The notes under the pieces were generated by a model that ran no database searches, was not told where the DNA came from, and was given only the letters and a program-made list of their open reading frames with translations. The position numbers and the translations under genes are program-made. Of a stretch of 11,302 nucleotides of DNA, positions 1 to 7,609 are shown piece by piece. The stretch is taken from contig JAGTSD010000157.1 in assembly GCA_018262135.1 (NCBI GenBank), positions 1 through 11,302 of the forward strand, given 5' to 3'. Source of the DNA: Pseudomonadota bacterium. Lineage in GTDB: Bacteria; Pseudomonadota; Gammaproteobacteria; Competibacterales; Competibacteraceae. Within the stretch, counting starts at the first letter, position 1. Every line of letters begins with the position of its first letter.

Positions 1-2046
1 CCCGCCGGCAACCTGTTTCTGACCAACATCCAGCAGATTTACGACGATGCCGGCAGCGATCCTGCCCCCATTAATCCGGTGGCGGCCTTGCTGGGTGCCG
101 CGCCCAGAGCCGGTTTGACCACCGCCATCCCCCTGCTGGAGCGGATCAGGCGCGCGAGCAACCTGATGGTGCTCAACGACGAAGCGCACCACGTTCACGA
201 CGAGGACCTGGTCTGGCACAAGACGTTGATGGGCTTGCACGCGCAGCTCAAGACCCGGGGCGCGGCCGGTCTGACCCAGTGGCTGGATTTTTCCGCCACG
301 CCCAAGAATCAGAACGGCACGTTCTTTCCCTGGATCGTGGTGGACTATCCGCTCGCCCAGGCCGTGGAAGACCGCATCGTCAAGGTCCCGCTCATCATCC
401 ACCAGACCGACCGGCAGGACCCGGATCGCTACGCCCACAGCGAGGCCGGCGACGCCTACAACGAATGGATCGCCATCGCCGTCGAACGCTGGCGGGAACA
501 CGTCAAGAGTTACGGCGCGGTCGGCGAAAAACCGGTGCTGTTCGTCATGGCCGAGGATACCCGGGACGCCGATTCGATTGCCGAACGCCTGCGCCAGGAA
601 CGGGAGTTCAGGGACAAGGATCGGGTGCTGGTGATTCACACCAAAGCCAACGGCGAGATTACCCAGAAAGACCTGGAAGCGGCCCGGCGGGCAGCCCGCG
701 ATGTGGATTCAGGCCGGTCGCGCATCCGCGCCATCGTCTCCGTGCTCATGCTGCGGGAGGGCTGGGACGTGCGCAATGTCTCGGTCGTGCTCGGGCTGCG
801 CCCGTTCACCGCCAAGGCCAACATTCTGCCGGAACAGGGCGTTGGCCGGGGGCTGCGCCTCATGCGGGGCGTGCCGCGCGACAACCCCCAGATTCTGGAA
901 CTGATCGGCACCAGCGCCTTCGAGAACTTCATCCGGGAACTGGAGCAGGAAGGCGTCGGCATTCGCACGGTCACTGCTCCCCCCAAACCGGGGATCGAAA
1001 TCTTCCCGGTCGAGGACCGGCGCCAGTACGACATCGCGATTCCTCGCGCCACCCCGCTGTATGAACGCCACTATCGCCGGCTGCGCGACCTCGACTCGCT
1101 GAAGCTGCCATCCCTGGCTTCGCAACAGGATCTGGAAAGAGAACTCCGGAACCGGATTGACCTCCTGCACGGCATCATTGACATCAAGGTCGGTTCCGAT
1201 GAGGTGGAATTCAACGCGGAAAACGTGCCGCCCATCGAAAATCTGCTGTCCTCCCTGACCGGCCGGGTAGAACGCCATGCCCGACTCACCGGTCAGTTTG
1301 ACGTGCTGTATCCCAAAGTACGGGAATACGTCTGGAAGCGGTGTTTCGGCGGTGTGGTCGAACTGGACGATGCCCAGGTGCGACGCGTCCTCAACCATAC
1401 CGGCTTGCTGGATGCCATCGCGCAACTGTTCTCACGCCACATCGGCGTGCTGACCGCCGAGGCCCAGCCGGTCAAGCTCGCCGGCGAGCCCTGCCGGCTG
1501 TCGAATACCGCAAAATTCCTGTGGCGGCGCATGGCGGTGACCGCCCGCAAGACGCTGTTCAACCGGGTGGCCTGTTACAACGACTTCGAAGCGGGTTTTG
1601 CCGAGTTTCTGGACCAGTGCGAGGACATCGAACGGTTCGCGGCGCTGGCCGAATGGTTTACCGAATTTCACGTGCAGTACCTGTCCAGAACCGGCGCGAT
1701 CCGCTTGTACTACCCGGATTTCTTTACCGAATTTCACGTGCAGTACCTGTCCAGAACCGGCGCGATCCGCTTGTACTACCCGGATTTCGTCGTCATCCAG
1801 ACCACGCTGCAAGGTTCGGTGAACTGGATCGTCGAAACCAAGGGGCGGGAATTCGAGGACACCGACGCCAAGGCGATCCACATGCGCCGCTGGTGCGAAG
1901 AAGTCGGGCGGGAAACCGGACAGGACTGGCGTTATCTCAAGATTTCCCAGCAGGTCTTCGACCCGTTCCGTAGTAAAAGGACCAGCAGGGAATTCAGCCA
2001 GTTGCTCGAATGGGAGCAAAGGCAGCGGCGACTCGATATTCCCTGA
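1..2046 (+). CDS. Type III restriction-like DEAH helicase–PD-(D/E)XK nuclease, 5' partial
   Basis: The frame is open from base 1, so the gene starts upstream and 681 residues are visible. It looks like the Res (translocase/nuclease) subunit of a type III-like restriction system. Helicase motif II is LNDEAHH (DEAH at 178-189), motif III is FSATP (SAT at 292-300), and the motif V/VI block is EGWDVRN followed by EQGVGRGLR (832-858). Walker A must lie outside the window. The C-terminus carries a PD-(D/E)XK nuclease core: YYPDF (Asp at 1783-1785) and, 17 residues on, ETK (Glu 1834-1836, Lys 1840-1842). In the family the helicase part translocates on DNA and the C-terminal domain cuts it, usually together with a Mod methyltransferase; none is visible here. 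An exact 66-bp tandem duplication adds 22 residues next to the PD motif. The gene converges on mpl. Helicase and nuclease calls are firm; the exact restriction type is inferred. Confidence 0.88.
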   Translation, partial: PAGNLFLTNIQQIYDDAGSDPAPINPVAALLGAAPRAGLTTAIPLLERIRRASNLMVLNDEAHHVHDEDLVWHKTLMGLHAQLKTRGAAGLTQWLDFSATPKNQNGTFFPWIVVDYPLAQAVEDRIVKVPLIIHQTDRQDPDRYAHSEAGDAYNEWIAIAVERWREHVKSYGAVGEKPVLFVMAEDTRDADSIAERLRQEREFRDKDRVLVIHTKANGEITQKDLEAARRAARDVDSGRSRIRAIVSVLMLREGWDVRNVSVVLGLRPFTAKANILPEQGVGRGLRLMRGVPRDNPQILELIGTSAFENFIRELEQEGVGIRTVTAPPKPGIEIFPVEDRRQYDIAIPRATPLYERHYRRLRDLDSLKLPSLASQQDLERELRNRIDLLHGIIDIKVGSDEVEFNAENVPPIENLLSSLTGRVERHARLTGQFDVLYPKVREYVWKRCFGGVVELDDAQVRRVLNHTGLLDAIAQLFSRHIGVLTAEAQPVKLAGEPCRLSNTAKFLWRRMAVTARKTLFNRVACYNDFEAGFAEFLDQCEDIERFAALAEWFTEFHVQYLSRTGAIRLYYPDFFTEFHVQYLSRTGAIRLYYPDFVVIQTTLQGSVNWIVETKGREFEDTDAKAIHMRRWCEEVGRETGQDWRYLKISQQVFDPFRSKRTSREFSQLLEWEQRQRRLDIP
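1657..1788 (+). repeat. Perfect 66-bp in-frame tandem duplication
   Basis: Bases 1657-1722 and 1723-1788 are identical. Each encodes the same 22 residues, beginning FTEFHVQYLS and ending LYYPDF. The unit is 22 codons, so the frame is kept. Only the second copy runs on into the VVIQTT strand and the ETK motif, giving a normal PD-(D/E)XK order. The first copy ends in a second PDF that is followed by FTEF. Confidence 0.97.
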
Positions 2047-2101
2047 GTGTCCTCGTTACTCCTACACCCATAACTCGCGCCTGAATGAGATAACGGCGTA
2101 C

Positions 2102-3469
2102 TCAGGAATGGATGGCGTGCGCCCGCAACGCATTCAACAACCGTTCGTGAATCCCCCCGAAACCGCCGTTGCTCATGATCAACACCTGGGTTCCCGGTTT
2201 GACCTGGGCCTGAATGGCGGCCAGCGTATCGTCGAGTGAATGGCAGACCTGCCCGCGCGGGCCAAGCGCCGCCGCCACCGCACCGAGATTCCAGCCCAGA
2301 TCGGGCGCCTGATACAGCACCACGGCATCGGCCAGCGCCAGCGCCGGGGCGAGGCTGTCCTTGAACACCCCCAGCTTCATGGTATTGGAACGCGGCTCCA
2401 GCACCGCGATGATCGGCTGGTCGCCGACCCGGGCGCGCAATCCGGCCAGCGTGGTGGCAATCGCGGTGGGATGATGGGCGAAATCGTCGTAGACCGTCAC
2501 GCCGTTGACCGCGCCGCGCGCTTCCAGCCGCCGCTTCACGCCCTCGAAACTGGACAGGGCTGCGCTAGCCGCGCTGACTGGGACGCCCGCATGGCGGGCG
2601 GCGGCGATGGCGGCGAGCGCATTGTGGACGTTGTGCAGACCCAACTGGCTCCATTCCGCCCGGCCCTGCTTTTCGCCCTGGTAATGCACCTCGAAGGCGC
2701 TGCCGTCCGGGGCGATGTCCCGCGCTTCCCAGTCGCCCGTTCCAAAGCGTTCCACCGGCGTCCAGCAGCCCATCGCCAGCACCTCGGCCAGGTTCGCATC
2801 GGTCCCGTTGGCGACGATCAGGCCCGAACCGGGCACGGTCCGCAGCAGATGATGAAACTGGCGCTGGATGGCAGCCAGATCGGGGAAGATGTCGGCGTGA
2901 TCGAATTCCAGGTTGTTCAGGATCAGGGTATGCGGGCGGTAATGGACGAACTTGGAGCGCTTGTCGAAAAACGCGGTGTCGTACTCGTCGGCCTCTACCA
3001 CGAAACAGCGGCCATCGCCCAACTGGGCCGACTGGCCGAAATTGGCGGGAATGCCGCCGATTAGAAAGCCCGGCCTCAGCCCGGCGCTTTCCAGAATCCA
3101 CGCCAGCAGGCTGCTGGTGCTGGTCTTGCCGTGAGTACCCGCTACCGCCAGCACGTGCCGGTCGCGCAACACGTGCTCCGCCAGCCAGGCCGGTCCGGAG
3201 GCGTAGGGCAGGTCGCGGTTCAGCAATTCCTCGATGATCGGGCGGCCCCGGCTCATCACGTTGCCGACCACCACCATGTCCGGCGCGAACTCAGCGAGTT
3301 GTTCGGGGGCGTAGCCTTCGCGCAACGCGATGCCGGCCTCCGCCAGTTGCGTGCTCATCGGCGGATAAACGCCGGCGTCACAGCCGGAAACGGTGTGTCC
3401 CGCCGCGCGGGCCAGGAGGGCGACGCCAGCCATGAAGGTACCGCAAATGCCGAGAATGTGAATGTGCAT
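2102..3469 (-). CDS. mpl: Mpl, UDP-MurNAc:L-Ala-gamma-D-Glu-meso-DAP ligase
   Basis: This cytoplasmic Mur-family ligase joins the recycled tripeptide L-Ala-D-Glu-meso-DAP to UDP-N-acetylmuramate with ATP, feeding old murein peptides back into wall synthesis. The 455 residues match the usual length (about 457 in E. coli). Visible marks are the N-terminal GICGTFMAG nucleotide fold, the ATP P-loop GTHGKT (111-116), the Mpl-typical DEYDTAFFDKRSKF (161-174), NNLEFDHADIF (185-195), HNVHN (279-283), YDDFAHHPTAI (327-337) and EPRSNTMKLG (358-367). The DEYDTAFFDKRSKF and EPRSNTMKLG stretches separate it from MurC. The ATG at 3469 starts directly with the Rossmann strand MHIHILGICG, so the start is secure, although no Shine-Dalgarno sequence precedes it. 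The gene reads away from ybeY and towards the restriction gene. All motifs are intact. Confidence 0.96.
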   Translation of the reverse strand: MHIHILGICGTFMAGVALLARAAGHTVSGCDAGVYPPMSTQLAEAGIALREGYAPEQLAEFAPDMVVVGNVMSRGRPIIEELLNRDLPYASGPAWLAEHVLRDRHVLAVAGTHGKTSTSSLLAWILESAGLRPGFLIGGIPANFGQSAQLGDGRCFVVEADEYDTAFFDKRSKFVHYRPHTLILNNLEFDHADIFPDLAAIQRQFHHLLRTVPGSGLIVANGTDANLAEVLAMGCWTPVERFGTGDWEARDIAPDGSAFEVHYQGEKQGRAEWSQLGLHNVHNALAAIAAARHAGVPVSAASAALSSFEGVKRRLEARGAVNGVTVYDDFAHHPTAIATTLAGLRARVGDQPIIAVLEPRSNTMKLGVFKDSLAPALALADAVVLYQAPDLGWNLGAVAAALGPRGQVCHSLDDTLAAIQAQVKPGTQVLIMSNGGFGGIHERLLNALRAHAIHS

Positions 3470-3499
3470 GATCAGGAGAGAGGTTTGAAGGAAGGGAGA

Positions 3500-3529
3500 A
3501 TTTTAGGGATCAATGCCGGCTGCTGTCAT
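3500..3529 (-). promoter_or_regulatory. Candidate sigma70 promoter for mpl
   Basis: On the minus strand ATGACA (3524-3529) resembles a -35 box and TAAAAT (3500-3505) a -10 box, with an 18-bp spacer. Transcription would begin near 3493, leaving a leader of about 24 nt before the mpl ATG. This rests on consensus matching only. Confidence 0.45.
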
Positions 3530-3692
3530 GGGAATTCACCATCTTTGGTTTTGCGCAGAATGGTACGAAATTCCGTGCTTTTCGCCCTGATGGATGCCTG
3601 ATCCCGGTTTGCCGTACCCTGCTTCACCTGCTCGGCACTGGCGGTCCGCGCCTGCTACCCTCGCCAAGCACCACGTCGTTCAAACAGGAAGG

Positions 3693-3701
3693 TGGTAAAA
3701 T
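3693..3701 (+). promoter_or_regulatory. Candidate extended -10 for the ybeY operon
   Basis: TGGTAAAAT fits an extended -10 (TGn plus TAAAAT) about 80 bases before the ybeY start. No good -35 lies at the expected spacing, which extended -10 promoters can tolerate. It is a weak, consensus-only call. Confidence 0.3.
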
Positions 3702-3781
3702 CCACAGCAATCCGAACCAGGATTTCCAGGTGAACCTCGATTGCCAACCGCCTACCCCCACTACGAACAGGATAACGCTTC

Positions 3782-4252
3782 ATGACCCTGGATCTGGACC
3801 TGCAAATCGCGCTGGACCTGCCGGGACTGCCGGCTGAATCCGACTTCCGCTGCTGGGCCGAGGCGGCGCTGGCCGGCGCGGGCTACTCCAAGGACGCCGA
3901 ACTAACCATCCGCGTGGTCAACGAAGCCGAAGGCGCCGCGCTCAACGAGATGTACCGCCACAAGCCGGGGCCGACCAACGTGCTGTCCTTCCCGTTCGTG
4001 GCCCCGCCGCAGGCCGAGAGCGCGCTGCTGGGCGATATCGTGATCTGTGCGCCGGTGGTGCTGCGCGAAGCGGTCATCCAGGGCAAAACCTCGGAGGCGC
4101 ACTGGGCGCACCTGGTCGCCCATGGCGTTTTGCACCTTCTGGGCTATGATCATGATGAAACCCATGCTGAGGCTATGGAATCCCTGGAAATCCACATCCT
4201 GGCCGGACTGGGTTACCCTGATCCCTATGGAGACCCACAAAACCGACTATGA
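3782..4252 (+). CDS. ybeY: YbeY, endoribonuclease / rRNA maturation factor
   Basis: YbeY is a zinc-dependent, single-strand endoribonuclease linked to 16S rRNA 3'-end maturation and late 30S quality control in the cytoplasm. The 156-residue product is of normal size. The metal site is complete: [11 protein letters not shown] carries the three histidines H114, H118 and H124. Upstream, [18 protein letters not shown] (residues 55-72) is the other family signature. The start is supported by AGGA at 3769-3772 with a 9-base spacer. The last codons overlap corC in an ATGA junction (4249-4252), indicating coupled translation. The usual upstream partner ybeZ is not adjacent here. Confidence 0.96.
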   Translation: MTLDLDLQIALDLPGLPAESDFRCWAEAALAGAGYSKDAELTIRVVNEAEGAALNEMYRHKPGPTNVLSFPFVAPPQAESALLGDIVICAPVVLREAVIQGKTSEAHWAHLVAHGVLHLLGYDHDETHAEAMESLEIHILAGLGYPDPYGDPQNRL

Positions 4253-5118
4253 ACGAAGAACGAACCGAATCCAGCCATAAACCATCATGGCTGGAACGTT
4301 TGAGCCTCGCCCTCATGGGCGAACCCAAGGACCGGGACGAACTGATAGACCTGCTACGCGACGCCCAGCAACGGGAACTGCTGGACACCGACGCCCTGGC
4401 GATGATGGAAGGCGTGTTGCGGGTGTCGGAAACCCAGGTGCGCGATGTCATGATCCCCCGCGCCCAGATGGTGGTGCTGGAATACGACTGGAGCCTGGAA
4501 CGCCTCATCGCCGAGGTCGTTGAATCCGGCCACTCCCGCCTGCCGGTGATTGACGAAAGCAAGGACAACGTCATCGGCATCCTGATCGTCAAGGACCTGC
4601 TGGCCCATGCCTTCGACCGCCGCGAGGATTTCAACCTGCGCGCCCTGCTGCGGCCCGCCAAGTTTATCCCCGAAAGCAAGCGTCTCAACATCCTGCTCAA
4701 GGAATTCCGCGTCAATCGCCTGCACATGGCCATCGTGGTGGACGAATACGGCGGCGTGGCCGGCCTGATCACCATCGAGGACGTGCTGGAGGAGATCGTC
4801 GGCGAAATAGACGACGAGCACGATGTGGACGACGGTGCATTCATCCGGCCGCAGGGCGATGCCTTCATCCTCAAGGCGCTCACCCCGGTCGAGGATTTCA
4901 ACGAGTATTTCAAGGCCGAACTGAGCGACGAGCGGGCCGACACCATCGGCGGGCTGGTGATGATGGAACTGGGCCGGCTGCCCAAGGGCGGTGAAACCGT
5001 TGATCTGGACCGCTTCCATTTCCAGGTCCTGCGCGCCGATAACCGGCGGATTCACCTGCTGGAAATGACGCTGCGTAGCGAAGAAGCGGCGCCTTCCACC
5101 ACCGAACCGGAAAGTTGA
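4249..5118 (+). CDS. corC: CorC/YbeX, CBS-domain protein
   Basis: The 289-residue product matches E. coli YbeX/CorC in length and layout. An acidic N-terminal segment of about 60 residues is followed by two CBS domains (about 66-125 and 135-190) with the family stretches [11 protein letters not shown] (64-74), SGHSRLPV (93-100), [20 protein letters not shown] (163-182) and [11 protein letters not shown] (182-192). A CorC_HlyC (transporter-associated) domain fills about 200-277. CBS pairs typically bind adenosine-type ligands; the E. coli protein has been tied to Mg2+/Co2+ efflux and to ribosome metabolism, so the exact role is unsettled. There is no membrane segment, so it should be cytosolic or peripheral. 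The ATG overlaps the ybeY stop; the closest GGAG (4229-4232) is rather far away at 16 bases, which fits re-initiation. Confidence 0.94.
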   Translation: MNEERTESSHKPSWLERLSLALMGEPKDRDELIDLLRDAQQRELLDTDALAMMEGVLRVSETQVRDVMIPRAQMVVLEYDWSLERLIAEVVESGHSRLPVIDESKDNVIGILIVKDLLAHAFDRREDFNLRALLRPAKFIPESKRLNILLKEFRVNRLHMAIVVDEYGGVAGLITIEDVLEEIVGEIDDEHDVDDGAFIRPQGDAFILKALTPVEDFNEYFKAELSDERADTIGGLVMMELGRLPKGGETVDLDRFHFQVLRADNRRIHLLEMTLRSEEAAPSTTEPES

Positions 5119-5133
5119 CCGGCAAATCCCCGC

Positions 5134-5160
5134 CTCCTCTCCACCTGCCAGGGAGGGGAG
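5134..5160 (+). promoter_or_regulatory. Hairpin covering the purine-rich lnt ribosome-binding region
   Basis: In the corC–lnt gap CTCCTCTCC (5134-5142) can pair with GGGAGGGAG-like bases at 5152-5160: nine pairs including one G·U, with a 9-base loop. The 3' arm is the only purine-rich Shine-Dalgarno-like stretch before the lnt ATG at 5175. No T-run follows, so it is not an intrinsic terminator. Whether it affects translation is inference. Confidence 0.5.
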
Positions 5161-5174
5161 ACTGATGGCTCCTC

Positions 5175-6571
5175 ATGCCTGACTTCAAAACCCGCCGCCC
5201 CCTGATCGCCGACCTGCTGGCCTTCATCGCCGGCGCACTCCTGCCTCTCGCCTTCGCGCCGTTCGGACTCTGGCCGCTGGCGCTTGTCCTGCCGATGGTC
5301 CTGCTGTGGAGTTGGGACGGGGTTACGCTGCGCCGCGCTGGCCTGCGCGGCGGACTGTTCGGGCTGGGCGTGTATGGGTTTGGCATCTACTGGGTCTTCA
5401 TCAGCCTGCACGATTACGGCAACGCTCCGATCCCGTTCGCCGTGCTGGCTACCGCCCTGATGGTGCTGGTAATGGCGCTGTATCCCGCCGCGCTCGGCGG
5501 GCTGATCGCCCGCTGGGGGCTACCACCGGGACCGGCGCGCTGGCTGCTGATCTTCCCGGCGTTGTGGACCCTGCTGGACTGGGTGCGAAGCTGGCTGTTC
5601 ACCGGCTTTCCCTGGCTGGCTATCGGCTACAGCCAGACCGATGCGCCGCTGGGCCAGCTCGCGCCTTACATAGGCGTGTTCGGGGTGGGCTGGGCCGTAG
5701 TGCTCAGCGCTGGCCTGCTCTGGACGCTGCTGAACAGCACCCGCTGGCGGGCGCGGCTGGGCTGGCTGGGACTGCTGGCGGCTTTATGGCTCGGGACGTG
5801 GGGTCTGGGGCAGATTTCGTGGGTAGAGTCAGCCGGCCCGGTGCTGCGGGTCGCCATCGTGCAGGGCAACGTCACCCAGGACCGGAAGTGGGACCCCGAC
5901 GCGCTGGATGAGACCCTGACCCGCTATGTCCAGTTGAGCCTGCCCGAGCAGAACCAAAGCGACGTGATCATCTGGCCGGAGACTGCGATCCCGGCCCTGC
6001 TGGACGAGGTCCGGCCCTTCGTCGCCGCGTTGGCGGGCGTCGCCCAGCAAGCCGGGGTGGATTACGTCACCGGCATCCCGACCGGCTCGTGGGAAACCAG
6101 CGTCTTCCACAACAGCATCATTGGCGTTGGTCGCTCGCCGGGGCTGTACCACAAACGCCGACTGCTGCCGTTCGGTGAGTATCTGCCGTTGCGCGGGCTG
6201 TTGCTGTTCTTCCGCGACTGGGTGGACATCCCGATGGCCGATTTCACGCCGGGCGACCCGGAGCAACCGCTGTTTCGCGCTGGTGGCCAGCCGGTGGGAC
6301 TGTCCATCTGCTTCGAGGCGGTGTTCGGCAGCGAGATTCGGCGGGCGCTGCCCGAGGCGACCTGGCTGATCAATCTGAGCAACGACGCCTGGTTCAAGGA
6401 TTCCACCGCGGCCCGCAGTTTCAGGCCGAGGTCATTCGCGGTGAAGTCCAGCCACTGCGTGGGCTGACGCCCTATGCCCGGTTTGGGGATTGGCCGGCGG
6501 TGGTGATGATGATAGGGTTACTCATCCTGGGGTTGTTCCTGGGCCGACGCACCTTTACGACCACGGCATGA
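5175..6571 (+). pseudogene. lnt: Lnt, apolipoprotein N-acyltransferase, broken by internal deletion and frameshift
   Basis: Lnt moves an acyl chain from phospholipid to the N-terminal cysteine of lipoproteins at the inner membrane. The N-terminal 215 residues are rich in membrane segments; the nitrilase-like domain follows. The catalytic residues are all present: Glu269 in IIWPETAIP, Lys327 in YHKRRLLPFGE, Cys379 in LSICFEAVFG. Reading stays normal to SNDAWFKDSTAA (residue 413, base 6413), then runs into an unrelated tail and stops at 6467. One frame over, from 6416, the expected end of Lnt resumes (QFQAEVIRGEVQPLRGLTPY) with a final membrane segment and a stop at 6569-6571. The usual stretch between these points (HLQMAR..RALE..RP..R..N.G..A, about 40 residues from memory of the family) is missing. 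Intact, the protein would be near 506 residues, close to E. coli's 512. Lnt is essential in E. coli, so a real knockout would be surprising. Confidence 0.9.
6416..6571 (+). other. Frame-displaced C-terminal tail of lnt
   Basis: This segment of 51 codons plus stop encodes the normal Lnt ending in a frame different from the upstream part. It keeps RGEVQPLRGLTPYARFGDWP and the final hydrophobic helix VVMMIGLLILGLFLG. Its TGA overlaps the ATG of the next gene (ATGA at 6568-6571), the typical operon junction of the undamaged gene. Confidence 0.88.
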
Positions 6572-7254
6572 ACCAAGACCCAACCCGACTGCATTCTCGG
6601 CGACGCCAGCGGTTTCCCTGGCCCGCCGGCTGGCGACGGCTGAATCTCGTACTGGTCTGGAACCGCCACTGGCCCTGGCTGGCTGGGTTATTGAGCGGCG
6701 GCCTGCTGCTGGCTTCCTGCGCCACCGCGCCGCCGCGCAACGTCAACGACGCCTGCGCCATCTTCGCCGAATACGACGACTGGCTGACCGACGCCAGGGC
6801 CGCCAGCCAGCGCTGGGGCGTGCCGTTGCCGGTGCTGCTGGCGATCCTGCACCAGGAATCCGCCTTTCAGTCCGACGCCCAGCCGCCGCGCCGCTGGTAT
6901 CTCGGCTTCATTCCCGGCCCCCGTCCTTCGTCCGCCTATGGCTACAGCCAGGCCCTGGACGGCACCTGGGAACGCTACATCGCCGCCACCGGCAACCGGA
7001 GCGCCGACCGCGACGACTTCGGCGATGCCGTGGATTTTATCGGCTGGTACGTCAACGAAACCGCCCGGCGCAACCGCATCGCCAAAAGCGACGCCTATAA
7101 CCAGTATCTGGCCTATCACGAGGGCCAGGAAGGCTTCGCCCGGGGCACGTATCGGCAAAAAACCTGGTTGATGCAGCGGGCGCGGCAGGTGCGCCAGCAG
7201 GCTGATCGCTACCGTGCACAACTGAACCGCTGCGAACCGCGCCTGGCGGCCTGA
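6568..7254 (+). CDS. Lipoprotein with SLT (lytic transglycosylase-like) domain
   Basis: The 228-residue product has an arginine-rich N-terminus, a hydrophobic segment (about 36-48) and a lipobox LLASC with the acylated cysteine at C51, so it should be a periplasmic lipoprotein. The body resembles family-1-type SLT transglycosylases: WGVPLPVLLAILHQESAF (83-100, catalytic Glu likely E97) and SSAYGYSQALDGTW (121-134), followed by DAVDFIGWYVNE and YLAYHEGQEGF (181-190). Such enzymes cleave murein between MurNAc and GlcNAc with formation of 1,6-anhydroMurNAc; activity here is inferred. The ATG was chosen because it overlaps the original lnt stop; the same frame is open further upstream (TTG at 6490) but that part lies in the lnt coding tail. 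The signal region is longer than usual (50 residues). As a lipoprotein it would be a substrate of the neighbouring Lnt. Confidence 0.85.
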   Translation: MNQDPTRLHSRRRQRFPWPAGWRRLNLVLVWNRHWPWLAGLLSGGLLLASCATAPPRNVNDACAIFAEYDDWLTDARAASQRWGVPLPVLLAILHQESAFQSDAQPPRRWYLGFIPGPRPSSAYGYSQALDGTWERYIAATGNRSADRDDFGDAVDFIGWYVNETARRNRIAKSDAYNQYLAYHEGQEGFARGTYRQKTWLMQRARQVRQQADRYRAQLNRCEPRLAA

Positions 7255-7283
7255 CGCTGTCCGTTCCCCTGGAGCATTCCGCC

Positions 7284-7604
7284 ATGCGTGACGACCCCTT
7301 CGAGGACGAAGACCGGTACGAACCGGCAACGCCTCCGCCGCTCAGCAAGAGTCAGCGCAAGCGGGATGCAACCGCGTTGCAGGACTTGGGCCAACAACTG
7401 GTGAAACTAACCCCGACGCAGTTGAGCCGCGTCCCGCTGCCAGACGAACTGCTGGCGGCAGTGCGGCTGGCTCAAGGCATCACGCAACGGGGCGGGCACA
7501 AGCGCCAGTTGCAATACATCGGTAAGCTGATGCGCCAACTGGACGAGACGGAAACAGTCGCGATCCAAGCCGCCCTGGCCACCGTGCGGACGCCGCGCCG
7601 ATAA
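7284..7604 (+). CDS. darP: DarP/YjgA ribosome-associated protein, C-terminally truncated
   Basis: The 106 residues match the N-terminal half of DarP (DUF615, YjgA), a 50S assembly factor. The signatures are an acidic start, SKSQRKRDATALQDLGQQLV (21-40), LPDELLAAVRLAQGI (52-66) and KRQLQYIGKLMRQLD (73-87). Full-length relatives have about 170-185 residues, so about 75 residues of the C-terminal part are missing. I see no trace of them in any frame downstream. The start has a good GGAG (7271-7274) with a 9-base spacer. The stop (7602-7604) lies five bases before a long inverted repeat, suggesting that insertion or rearrangement at this place removed the end. Whether the half-protein works is unknown. 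Confidence 0.8.
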   Translation: MRDDPFEDEDRYEPATPPPLSKSQRKRDATALQDLGQQLVKLTPTQLSRVPLPDELLAAVRLAQGITQRGGHKRQLQYIGKLMRQLDETETVAIQAALATVRTPRR

Positions 7605-7609
7605 TTCGC

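Larger units (their letters stand above)
3470..3781. other. Divergent intergenic region mpl / ybeY
   Basis: This stretch of 312 bases has no convincing gene on either strand. It holds a promoter candidate for mpl near its left end, an extended -10 candidate for ybeY near 3693-3701, and a Shine-Dalgarno AGGA (3769-3772) nine bases before the ybeY ATG. The middle (about 3535-3690) shows nothing I can name. In many Gammaproteobacteria ybeZ (PhoH-like) lies directly before ybeY; no trace of it is seen here. Confidence 0.6.

Noticed and set aside
79..81. GTG as the start of the helicase-nuclease gene
   Set aside because: The same frame is open to base 1 (PAGNLFLTNIQQIYDD...) and helicase motif I must precede this point, so the gene is cut by the window edge.
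1432..2019. Long open frames on the minus strand across the restriction gene
   Set aside because: They lie opposite an obviously real, motif-bearing gene, follow its high-GC codon pattern and have no family resemblance.
1..2046. A complete new defence system on the left side
   Set aside because: Only one gene is visible; the methyltransferase at 10382 is far away, lacks DNA-methyltransferase motifs such as DPPY and is not its partner.
2240..3064. Plus-strand open frame of 274 codons across mpl
   Set aside because: It is antisense to a fully conserved mpl and shows no recognisable domain.
3131..3601. Plus-strand open frame reaching from mpl into the intergenic region
   Set aside because: Most of it is opposite the mpl N-terminal domain; the non-overlapping part has no ribosome-binding site or family features.
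5134..5160. Intrinsic terminator between corC and lnt
   Set aside because: A stem is present but no T-run follows it.
6490..6567. N-terminal extension of the SLT lipoprotein from TTG 6490
   Set aside because: This part overlaps the displaced coding tail of lnt, and the ATG at 6568 makes the typical ATGA junction.
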